The notes under the pieces are model-generated. The model did not search any database, had not been told where the DNA came from, and worked only from the letters and a program-made list of their open reading frames with translations. From an uncultured Actinomyces sp. (GTDB lineage Bacteria; Actinomycetota; Actinomycetes; Actinomycetales; Actinomycetaceae): a stretch of DNA of 8,688 nucleotides. Numbering within the stretch: the first letter of the stretch is position 1; each line of letters starts with the position of its first letter. Both the position numbers and the translations under genes were made by a program. The stretch covers positions 1 to 8,688 of the forward strand of contig USPB01000082.1 of NCBI GenBank assembly GCA_900556405.1. Reading direction: 5' to 3'. Shown here piece after piece: positions 1 through 5,783 of this stretch.

Positions 1-454
1 TGGTGGAGCTTGGCCTCGGTGCTTGCTTGCCTGTGGTCCTCTTCCTCGGCGAGGCCGTGGCGGCGGTCGGACGCGATTCCTGCTTGCTTCTGGACCGTTT
101 TTGCGACGAGGCCGTGGCGGCTTTGTGGGAGGCGCTGCTCGTCTGGGCTGCTGTAGCTCCCGCCGCGGGGGCTGCGTCTGGCTGAGGGACGTCGGCCGGT
201 GCGGGCGGCGTAACGGTGAGGAACTCGTCGAGGTCCGGCATCACCACCTCTGGCACCGCTACCTCGGGCATCGTCAGCTCCTGCAACGCTTCCAACTCTG
301 GCAGCGGCGGAAGTTCGGGTAGATCCGCGACCCCTGGAAGATCCCCAAAGTCCGGGAGATCAGGAATATCGACCTGTGACATGTCATCCCACGCGTCGGA
401 GGGACGGACACGTGCGTCGTCGTCGGACGTGTGGCGGAGGTCGTCGTTGCTCAT
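1..454 (-). CDS. Hypothetical acidic Pro-rich protein with basic 19-aa repeats (3' end outside window)
   Basis: An open frame runs from ATG at 454 to the window edge with no stop, giving 151 codons of the N-terminal part. I do not recognise the family. Residues 1-25 are Asp/Ser-rich (MSNDDLRHTSDDD). The next 50 or so are acidic and Pro/Leu-rich with short-period repetition of the PDLP, PELP and MPEV type. An Ala/Pro stretch follows, and then a strongly basic Ala/Ser/Thr/Lys/Arg region holding two copies of a 19-residue repeat starting AATAS. No signal peptide or membrane segment is visible in this part. The start is supported by a TAGAAA box exactly 6 nt upstream and no Shine-Dalgarno, as expected for a leaderless mRNA. 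It lies 42 nt downstream of ispF on the same strand. The basic tail could bind nucleic acid or the cell envelope, but that is only a compositional guess. The shape (acidic, then basic, disordered-looking) suggests a linker before a folded domain outside the window. Confidence 0.7.
   Translation of the reverse strand, partial: MSNDDLRHTSDDDARVRPSDAWDDMSQVDIPDLPDFGDLPGVADLPELPPLPELEALQELTMPEVAVPEVVMPDLDEFLTVTPPAPADVPQPDAAPAAGATAAQTSSASHKAATASSQKRSRSKQESRPTAATASPRKRTTGKQAPRPSST
8..121 (-). repeat. Two tandem 57-bp units encoding a 19-aa basic repeat
   Basis: Two in-frame units lie at 65-121 and 8-64. Each begins on the minus strand with the same 15 bases (GCCGCCACGGCCTCG) and encodes AATAS followed by Lys/Arg-rich residues and a RP dipeptide near the end. 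The middle of the units has diverged. The region just upstream on the coding strand is similar in composition, but I cannot align it as a further copy. The repeat may continue beyond the window edge. Confidence 0.6.
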
Positions 455-460
455 GAGACG

Positions 461-466
461 TTTCTA
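461..466 (-). promoter_or_regulatory. Leaderless-type -10 box (TAGAAA) of the 454 gene
   Basis: TAGAAA on the minus strand ends 6 nt before the ATG at 454. It lies within a 13-bp block, GTGGTAGAAACGT (458-470), that recurs at the same offset before the GTG at 4061. Transcription would start at the A of the ATG. The last base is A rather than the consensus T, and no TTGACA-like -35 is visible, so strength is uncertain. Confidence 0.45.
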
Positions 467-496
467 CCACGCTGCGCGCGCGGCGGCGCTCGCGGG

Positions 497-991
497 CTAC
501 CCTTCGGCGCGCACCATGAGGGCGCTGGCCAGCGCGGCCACGCCCTCGCCTCGGCCCGTAAATCCCAGGTGATCCGAGGTCGTCGCCGACACGGTGACCG
601 TGCCCCCGGCGATCTCGCTCATGGTCGCGCAGGCCTCGGGCAGTCGCGCGGCCATACGAGGCCGGTTCCCCACGACCTGAACGGTCGCGTTGCCGAGCAC
701 CCACCCGGCCTCGGCGGTCATGCGGCGAACCTCCTGCAGGAGCGCGCGCCCTGAGGCACCCGCCCACTCCGGGCGATCCACGCCGAACACCGTGCCGAGC
801 TCGCCGAGCCCCGTCGCCAGCAGCATCGCGTCGCACAGTGCGTGCGCGGCCACGTCCGCGTCCGAATGACCCTCGAGAGGGCGCTCGCCCGGCCACTCCA
901 GGCACGCGACCATCAGGGGACGCGGTGAGTCGGGTGCGGCGAACGCGTGGACGTCGACCGCTTGGCCGATGCGGAAAGGCAGATCAGTCAT
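497..991 (-). CDS. ispF: 2-C-methyl-D-erythritol 2,4-cyclodiphosphate synthase
   Basis: IspF converts 4-diphosphocytidyl-methylerythritol 2-phosphate to MEcPP with release of CMP, in the cytosolic MEP pathway to isoprenoid precursors. The protein has 164 residues, close to the usual 155-165. Visible motifs are DVHAF at 13-17, GHSDADVAAHALCDA at 41-55, the actinobacterial FGVDRPEW segment, GNRP, and the C-terminal SATTSDHLGFTGRGEG. Asp13, His15 and His50 correspond to the metal ligands of the E. coli enzyme (Asp8, His10, His42). The usual GDIG is GELG here. From memory, the Mycobacterium enzyme also has GVDDPRW in place of the E. coli PDTD region, so most differences are lineage-typical. The ATG at 991 has no Shine-Dalgarno but a TACCCT box 6 nt upstream. 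The stop of the upstream membrane protein gene is 15 bp away. ispD, the usual partner, is not adjacent. Confidence 0.96.
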   Translation of the reverse strand: MTDLPFRIGQAVDVHAFAAPDSPRPLMVACLEWPGERPLEGHSDADVAAHALCDAMLLATGLGELGTVFGVDRPEWAGASGRALLQEVRRMTAEAGWVLGNATVQVVGNRPRMAARLPEACATMSEIAGGTVTVSATTSDHLGFTGRGEGVAALASALMVRAEG

Positions 992-997
992 GAAACC

Positions 998-1003
998 AGG
1001 GTA
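998..1003 (-). promoter_or_regulatory. Leaderless-type -10 box (TACCCT) of ispF
   Basis: TACCCT on the minus strand fits TANNNT and ends 6 nt before the ispF ATG at 991. It sits in the 15-bp gap after the stop of the preceding gene, so any -35 contact would fall inside that coding region. This would let ispF be transcribed apart from the upstream membrane protein genes. Confidence 0.5.
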
Positions 1004-1006
1004 GCG

Positions 1007-2560
1007 TCACGAGGAAGTCGGCGTGAAGGCGATGAGGCCCTCGTCCGTCACCCCGACCAGCAGGTCGTCGTAGACCCACGTGAGATTCTGCGCCGCCGTC
1101 AACTCGGTCGAGGTGTACACCTTGTTGTTCGCCATGTCGAAGAAATAGACGGTCTGTTCCTTGTATCCGATGTTCAGAATGAAGGCAGCGGTTCCGTCGG
1201 CGCTCGCACGCGCATGCGTGGGGGAGAAAGAACAGGGTGGACGGGTGCTGGAAGAAACCCCCACCAACCCCTCCGCGGAGTATTTCGCAACGCCTCCCGA
1301 GGTCTGCACCGTGAGGGTTTGGCACCTGTCGCCGGTCGCCTCCAGCATGCCCGTCGTCCATGGTGTCCTGCCCGAGTCGAAGAAAGCATCCCACTCACTC
1401 AGAGTCGGCATGCGGCCATCTTCTGCGGGGATAATGTACTTAAGGCTCCGCCCAAAAGTGCCCAGGGAATTGCCGGACATGTCGAATTTTTCGAGCAACG
1501 TGGCGTTCTTACGCACGATGAGGCCATCGGCGGCTGGATACAGAGCGTCGTAGGAATAGGAGCGGGCATTAGCTAAACGCCCCTCTTGTCCAAAGGTCGT
1601 CACAACACCCGTGTGTACGTTGACGATCTGTGGGTTCCTGTAGTCATCGACGGGAACTAAGGCGGAAGCCTCCTCTCCGGTCCCAATCGTGCGCGGCCCG
1701 TCCCATCGTGAGAGGGAGGAGTTACGGGACTGTTTTCCCGTAATGCTCTGCCACTGCTGTGTCCAGGAACCGGATTCCTGCTTCCACCCGGCGCAGGTTT
1801 CCATGCCGGAACAGGTCACCAGGATGTCGTCGACCATGGTGATCGGATGGCCGTCCTCCCACGGCGCCTGTGTCTGAATGCCAGTTGATTTCGAGATCAG
1901 GATATTTTCGACGGCCAGCCACTCGCCGACGGAGACGATGGAGAAATCTGTCCCCGAGTATGGGATCTGCATGGACCCGTCGTTGGATGTCCACAGCACG
2001 GCGGGCTCGGAGGAAGAGACGTCGATGGCTGCAAGAGAGATGGAATAGGAATGATGGTCCCGGGAGACCATGTAGAGTGTCGTGCCGTCGGCAAACAGGG
2101 TGGTTTCGGATGGCTTGTCAATGCCGGTGCGAGGTTCAGGAAGGGTCCAGGCGACGCTCACGCCCGCAGCCCAGTCCGACGAGAGAACGTTCGTGTTCGT
2201 GGCCGAACCCTTGTAGCCCTGGGAGGCTACCGGCTTTGCGGTGGGCTGTGGAATCGCTGTGATGAAACGCGGTAGCGCGAAAAGGAGAGCGATGACCGCG
2301 AGGATCGCGGCGACGATGAGTGCTGCTTTCTTCCTCTGCAGTCGTATGTATGCCTGATGGCCCGCGATACGCTCGGGGTTGGTGCGCGTGCGCGGAGGGC
2401 GAGCGCCTTTCCGGGGTGCGCTCGCGGGGGCTGGTGAGGCACCGGTCGAAGCTGCGCGGTCTGCGGGCTGCTCGGTGGCGCTCTGCGTCTTCGGCTCGCT
2501 CCCGGGTGCGGGGGTGGAATCCGCGTCCGGGGGAGCCCAGCGAGAAGAATCGTTACTCAT
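1007..2560 (-). CDS. Membrane-anchored protein with extracytoplasmic domain, paralog A
   Basis: This 517-residue protein belongs to no family I can name. Residues 1-75 are hydrophilic and Pro/Ala/Ser-rich, ending in basic residues (LQRKK). One membrane segment spans about 79-99. The remaining 400 residues should lie outside the cell by the positive-inside rule. This part begins GYKGS at 115 and is rich in short beta-like stretches, Gly turns and ADGTTLY or SADGTAAF phrases that recall beta-propeller blades, though no standard blade motif is clear. Its only four cysteines (250, 256, 413, 443) all match the paralog upstream, suggesting two disulfides. The block CSGMETCAGWKQESGSW is identical in both. 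The C-terminus ends WVYDDLLVGVTDEGLIAFTP. The ATG at 2560 has GAGGA a few bases upstream and follows the paralog's stop by 10 bp, so it is probably co-transcribed with it. A role in envelope sensing or binding is possible but not shown. Confidence 0.88.
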   Translation of the reverse strand: MSNDSSRWAPPDADSTPAPGSEPKTQSATEQPADRAASTGASPAPASAPRKGARPPRTRTNPERIAGHQAYIRLQRKKAALIVAAILAVIALLFALPRFITAIPQPTAKPVASQGYKGSATNTNVLSSDWAAGVSVAWTLPEPRTGIDKPSETTLFADGTTLYMVSRDHHSYSISLAAIDVSSSEPAVLWTSNDGSMQIPYSGTDFSIVSVGEWLAVENILISKSTGIQTQAPWEDGHPITMVDDILVTCSGMETCAGWKQESGSWTQQWQSITGKQSRNSSLSRWDGPRTIGTGEEASALVPVDDYRNPQIVNVHTGVVTTFGQEGRLANARSYSYDALYPAADGLIVRKNATLLEKFDMSGNSLGTFGRSLKYIIPAEDGRMPTLSEWDAFFDSGRTPWTTGMLEATGDRCQTLTVQTSGGVAKYSAEGLVGVSSSTRPPCSFSPTHARASADGTAAFILNIGYKEQTVYFFDMANNKVYTSTELTAAQNLTWVYDDLLVGVTDEGLIAFTPTSS

Positions 2561-2563
2561 GAG

Positions 2564-2568
2564 TCCTC
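2564..2568 (-). promoter_or_regulatory. Shine-Dalgarno (GAGGA) of paralog A
   Basis: GAGGA lies 3 nt before the ATG at 2560, inside the 10-bp gap after the upstream stop. It is the only Shine-Dalgarno-like site I see directly before a start in this window, and it supports translation from the upstream gene's mRNA. The spacing is shorter than ideal. Confidence 0.4.
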
Positions 2569-2570
2569 AT

Positions 2571-4061
2571 TTAGGCCGAGGCCGGGGTGAAGGCGACAAC
2601 CCCCTGCTTCGTCATGCCGATCACCAGGTCATCGTAGGCCCACGTGAGGCTATGAGCCCCGTTGAGATCCTTCGAGGTGTGTGCCTCCTTCGTGTTGGTG
2701 TTCGCGAAGTAGACGCGCTGGTTGGACGGAGAGTCGGCCTCGCTGATGAACAGCGCAGCCCCATCGGCGCTGGCTCGCACGTCGAGCGGCGAGAAGAGGC
2801 AGGGCTCCGAGTCGCTGATGGACACGTCCTTGACGCCGTACGCCGAGCGGGGCATGGCATCCGAGGACAGGATGAGGGTCGCCGTGGTGCACTTCGAGCC
2901 GGTCATCTCGATCGTTCCCGTCGCCCACGGGGCCTTCGAGTCCTTCAGGTACGAGCGGAGCTGATCGAGGCTCGGCGCGGGGCCGTCGCTCGTGGGGATC
3001 GCCCACATCCGCTCGTAATCGATGGTCTCGACGAGCGTGCCCGTCATGTCGTAGACGTCGGCCTTGTCGTAGTCGCTGACGTTGATGTAGCCGTCGGAGG
3101 CGATGAGGAAGCCGCGGCTCTCAAACTTCTTTGCCGGAGCATCGCCCCCGAGGGTGGTGACCGTGCCGGTGTGGATACTAATGATCTGGGGCGCGAAACC
3201 ATCCTCGGCGGACAGCAGGAACGAGGCGTCCTCCCCGCTGCCCATCATCCGCGTCTTGTTGGGCGCCACCAGAGTGAGGTCGCGCCCCTGTCGAGACGTG
3301 ATGCTCTTCCACTGCTGTTTCCAGGAACCGGACTCCTGCTTCCAGCCGGCGCATGTCTCCATGCCGGAACAGGTCACCAGGATGTCATCGGCGGCGGCCA
3401 TGGGAACATCGCCCGGCCACGGGGCCTGAGCGATCGCCCCGGTCTTCTTATCGATCACAACGTCGTTGTAGGCGAGCGAATCTCCGGCGGAAGCGAGCGT
3501 CTGCGCGTCGCTCCGCTTCGTCACCGTTGCGTCCGAGCTCTCCTTCAGCCACAGCTTCTCGGGCTTCGCGCCCGAGATGTCGTATGCGGCGGCGACAGCA
3601 TGGCCCTCACTGTCGCTCCTGGCGGCCACGTACAGGGTCGTGCCCTCCACGAGCAGAGACGGAGCGTCGTAGTCGTCGACGTAAGCGGAAAACTCGTCCA
3701 GGGTCCAGGCCACGTCCACGCCGCTGGCCCACGAACTCGCCAGAGTGCCCGTCAGGGTTCCCGACCCCGTGTAGCCCTGCCCGCGCGGACTCGGAGCAAC
3801 CCGGGGCGCCTTGGTCGCGAAAAACATGACGCCGGCAACCATCGCGACGACCGTCAGCAAGGCGATCAGCGCAACGTGCCACCAGCGCAGCTTCTTGCCG
3901 TGCGACGCGGGGGCCGGTGCGGGAACAGTCCCGGGCGCGGGGGCGCGGAACGCGTTCGGCGGGGCAAACAAAGATTTCGCGTGCGTGATCGGCTGCGATA
4001 TCGAAGCGGCCGACGCGTCGGAGTCTGTCGGGGCTGGCCACTGGGAATCGTTGAAGCTCAC
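2571..4061 (-). CDS. Membrane-anchored protein with extracytoplasmic domain, paralog B
   Basis: This 496-residue protein is the upstream tandem paralog of the 2560 gene. The layout is the same: a Pro/Ala/Ser-rich cytosolic segment (1-57, opening MSFNDSQWPAPTDSD), one membrane helix at about 61-81, then roughly 410 extracytoplasmic residues starting GYTGS. Cysteines 231, 237, 391 and 421 match the four in paralog A, and the last pair is 30 residues apart in both. Conserved blocks include AWTLDEF, GTTLY, DDILVTCSGMETCAGW, VRASADGAALF and LTWAYDDLVIG. Elsewhere the two proteins are only moderately alike. The GTG at 4061 is chosen because a TAGAAA box lies exactly 6 nt upstream, the reading MSFNDSQW matches the paralog's MSNDSSRW, and no Shine-Dalgarno is present. 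It diverges from thrC across 124 bp. No known function; extracellular ligand binding is only a guess from topology. Confidence 0.88.
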   Translation of the reverse strand: MSFNDSQWPAPTDSDASAASISQPITHAKSLFAPPNAFRAPAPGTVPAPAPASHGKKLRWWHVALIALLTVVAMVAGVMFFATKAPRVAPSPRGQGYTGSGTLTGTLASSWASGVDVAWTLDEFSAYVDDYDAPSLLVEGTTLYVAARSDSEGHAVAAAYDISGAKPEKLWLKESSDATVTKRSDAQTLASAGDSLAYNDVVIDKKTGAIAQAPWPGDVPMAAADDILVTCSGMETCAGWKQESGSWKQQWKSITSRQGRDLTLVAPNKTRMMGSGEDASFLLSAEDGFAPQIISIHTGTVTTLGGDAPAKKFESRGFLIASDGYINVSDYDKADVYDMTGTLVETIDYERMWAIPTSDGPAPSLDQLRSYLKDSKAPWATGTIEMTGSKCTTATLILSSDAMPRSAYGVKDVSISDSEPCLFSPLDVRASADGAALFISEADSPSNQRVYFANTNTKEAHTSKDLNGAHSLTWAYDDLVIGMTKQGVVAFTPASA

Positions 4062-4067
4062 ACCACG

Positions 4068-4073
4068 TTTCTA
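4068..4073 (-). promoter_or_regulatory. Leaderless-type -10 box (TAGAAA) of paralog B
   Basis: TAGAAA on the minus strand ends 6 nt before the GTG at 4061. It is part of the same 13-bp block found before the 454 gene (here 4065-4077). A palindrome at 4085-4099 covers the place where a -35 element would be. Confidence 0.45.
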
Positions 4074-4084
4074 CCACACGCCCC

Positions 4085-4099
4085 GGGGGAGCCTCCCCC
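4085..4099. promoter_or_regulatory. 15-bp palindrome in the divergent intergenic region
   Basis: Seven-base arms GGGGGAG and CTCCCCC flank a single central C. One base is too short for a stable RNA loop, so a protein-binding operator is more plausible than a terminator. It overlaps the expected -35 position of the leftward promoter and lies about 75 bp before the thrC -10 box. GC-rich sequence makes chance symmetry possible. Confidence 0.3.
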
Positions 4100-4173
4100 G
4101 ATCCCATGCCCCGGCCTCGTCCCACGCATGTGACGAGGAACGGGCGCCCTCGCAGGCCACGCCCCCTCTCCGA

Positions 4174-4179
4174 TAGGAT
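4174..4179 (+). promoter_or_regulatory. Leaderless-type -10 box (TAGGAT) of thrC
   Basis: TAGGAT matches TANNNT and ends 6 nt before the thrC GTG at 4186, so the transcript would begin at the start codon. No Shine-Dalgarno and no recognisable -35 hexamer are seen. Confidence 0.6.
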
Positions 4180-4185
4180 CGACCC

Positions 4186-5643
4186 GTGCGCTACATTTCC
4201 ACCCGACGCGGCCCCAACACGCCCACCCGTTCCTTCAGTGACATCCTCCTGGAAGGCCTCGCCCCCGACGGCGGCCTCTACCTGCCCGAGGAATACCCGA
4301 CGCTGTCGCAGTCCGACCTGGACGAGCTGCGCATCGTCCTGCGCGAGGACGGCTACGCGGCCATGGCCGCCGGCATCATCTCCCTCTTCGTCGACGACAT
4401 CGGTGCCGACGACCTGAGTGCGATCACGGCCCGCGCCTACCGCACCCCCGCTTTCTCCGACCCCCAGATCGTCCCCGTCGACGCCCTGGAGGGCACCGAC
4501 CTGCACCTCGCTCACCTCTCCAACGGCCCCACGGCCGCCTTCAAGGACATGGCGATGCAGCTCCTGGGCGAGCTCTTCGAATACGAGCTCACCCGCCGCG
4601 GCGACTGGCTGACCATCGTCGGCGCCACCTCCGGCGACACCGGCTCCTCCGCCGAATACGCGCTGCGCGGCCGACGTGGCCTCTCCGTCGTCATGCTCAC
4701 GCCCGCCGGCCGCATGACCGCCTTCCAGCGAGCTCAAATGTTCTCCCTCCTCGACGAGAACATCGTCAACGTCGCCGTCGACGGCGTCTTCGACGACTGC
4801 CAGGACCTCGTCAAGGCCGTCAACATGGACGCCGACTTCAAGGCCACCTGGCACGTGGGCGCCGTCAACTCCATCAACTGGGCGCGCCTGCTCGCCCAGG
4901 TCTGCTACTACGTGGCCACCTGGCTGCGCGTCACCGAGGAAGGGGCCGACGCCTCGTCGAAGGTCAGCGTCGTCGTGCCGTCGGGTAACTTCGGCAACGT
5001 GTGCGCCGCCCACATCGCCCGCCAGATGGGCGTGCCGCTGGGCACCCTCGTCGTCGCCACGAACGAAAACGACGTCCTCGACGAGTTCTTCCGCACCGGC
5101 GTCTACCGCCCCCGCTCCTCCGCGGACACGCTGGCCACCTCCAGCCCGTCCATGGACATCTCCAAGGCCTCGAACTTCGAGCGCTTCATCTTCGACCTGC
5201 TCGGCCGCGACGGGGACGCCACCCGCGCCCTCTTTGACGAGGCCCTGGCCCGCGACGGCTACTTCGACCTGTCCGGCACGCCCGAGTTTGCCTCCCTGCG
5301 CGAGACCTACGGCTTCATCTCCGGCACCTCCACGCACGCCGACCGCCTCGCCGAGATCGCGCGCACGGAGAAGGAGAGCGGCTACCTCCTCGACCCGCAC
5401 ACGGCCGACGGCGTGCACGTCGCCCGCGCTGTGCGCCCCCAGGTCGAGGGCCCGCTCGTCGTCATGGAGACCGCGCTGCCCGTCAAGTTCGCCGACACGA
5501 TCCTCGAGGCCACCGGCCACCTCCCGCCCGTGCCTGAGCGCTTCGCAGGCATCGAAGGGCGCGAAGAGCGCGTCACGCCGCTCGCCAACTCCGCCGAGGA
5601 CCTCAAGGCCCTCATCGCCGAGCGCGTGCGCCCCGGCGCCTGA
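4186..5643 (+). CDS. thrC: Threonine synthase
   Basis: ThrC is a PLP enzyme of the cytosol that converts O-phosphohomoserine to threonine and phosphate, the last step of threonine synthesis. The protein has 485 residues and matches the long E. coli/yeast-type family from its first residues (MRYISTRRG, FSDILLEGLAPDGGLYLP). The PLP lysine is Lys120 in GPTAAFKDMAMQLL. The glycine-rich phosphate-binding loop is GATSGDTGSS at about 146-155. VPSGNFGNVCAA begins at 264. The reading continues with SPSMDISKASNFERF and a C-terminal region containing LDPHTADGVHVA, as in full-length members. The GTG at 4186 is favoured because MRYISTR aligns with the family start and TAGGAT lies 6 nt upstream. The gene stands alone: hom and thrB are not next to it here. 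A large hairpin follows its stop. Confidence 0.96.
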   Translation: MRYISTRRGPNTPTRSFSDILLEGLAPDGGLYLPEEYPTLSQSDLDELRIVLREDGYAAMAAGIISLFVDDIGADDLSAITARAYRTPAFSDPQIVPVDALEGTDLHLAHLSNGPTAAFKDMAMQLLGELFEYELTRRGDWLTIVGATSGDTGSSAEYALRGRRGLSVVMLTPAGRMTAFQRAQMFSLLDENIVNVAVDGVFDDCQDLVKAVNMDADFKATWHVGAVNSINWARLLAQVCYYVATWLRVTEEGADASSKVSVVVPSGNFGNVCAAHIARQMGVPLGTLVVATNENDVLDEFFRTGVYRPRSSADTLATSSPSMDISKASNFERFIFDLLGRDGDATRALFDEALARDGYFDLSGTPEFASLRETYGFISGTSTHADRLAEIARTEKESGYLLDPHTADGVHVARAVRPQVEGPLVVMETALPVKFADTILEATGHLPPVPERFAGIEGREERVTPLANSAEDLKALIAERVRPGA

Positions 5644-5658
5644 GGTTTCTTTCACTCG

Positions 5659-5720
5659 ACGAGGCCCGAGCCCCCACCCGCGAAACCGCTCCGTTTCGCC
5701 CGTTGGGGCCCGGGCCTCGT
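5659..5720 (+). terminator. Large interrupted hairpin between thrC and cysS
   Basis: The outer arms 5659-5677 and 5702-5720 pair over about 18 positions (ACGAGGCCCG with CGGGCCTCGT, then GCCCC with GGGGC), with mismatches at A5669/C5710 and C5675/T5704. Inside it is a second perfect 7-bp stem, GCGAAAC (5680-5686) with GTTTCGC (5693-5699), and a 6-nt loop. There is no U-tract after it. It begins 16 nt after the thrC stop, so it could end or stabilise the thrC mRNA. If cysS is leaderless, it lies outside the cysS mRNA. Confidence 0.55.
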
Positions 5721-5770
5721 TACATACTCCCGGAGAGCGCCCGTTTCCTTCACCCCCTCGCCCCGCCAGG

Positions 5771-5776
5771 TAGGAT
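5771..5776 (+). promoter_or_regulatory. -10 box (TAGGAT) of cysS
   Basis: The same TAGGAT hexamer as at thrC ends 7 nt before the cysS ATG at 5784, implying an mRNA with no leader or one base of leader. A weak TTCACC at 5749-5754, 16 bp upstream, could act as a -35 element. Confidence 0.55.
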
Positions 5777-5783
5777 TGGTGCC

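Noticed and set aside
2379..4133. 584-codon plus-strand frame across both membrane protein genes
   Set aside because: It is Arg/Gly/Val-rich antisense sequence spanning two real genes and their junction. The minus-strand frames have membrane segments and paralogy.
3607..5655. 682-codon open frame on the minus strand opposite thrC and into paralog B
   Set aside because: It is antisense to thrC, which has unambiguous family motifs. The product is Gly/Val/Ala/Asp-rich and repetitive, as expected from the complement of GC-rich codons.
5644..5783. T-box or other riboswitch for cysS
   Set aside because: No T-box consensus such as AGGGTGGNACCGCG is present. The -10 box abutting the ATG leaves no leader for a riboswitch.
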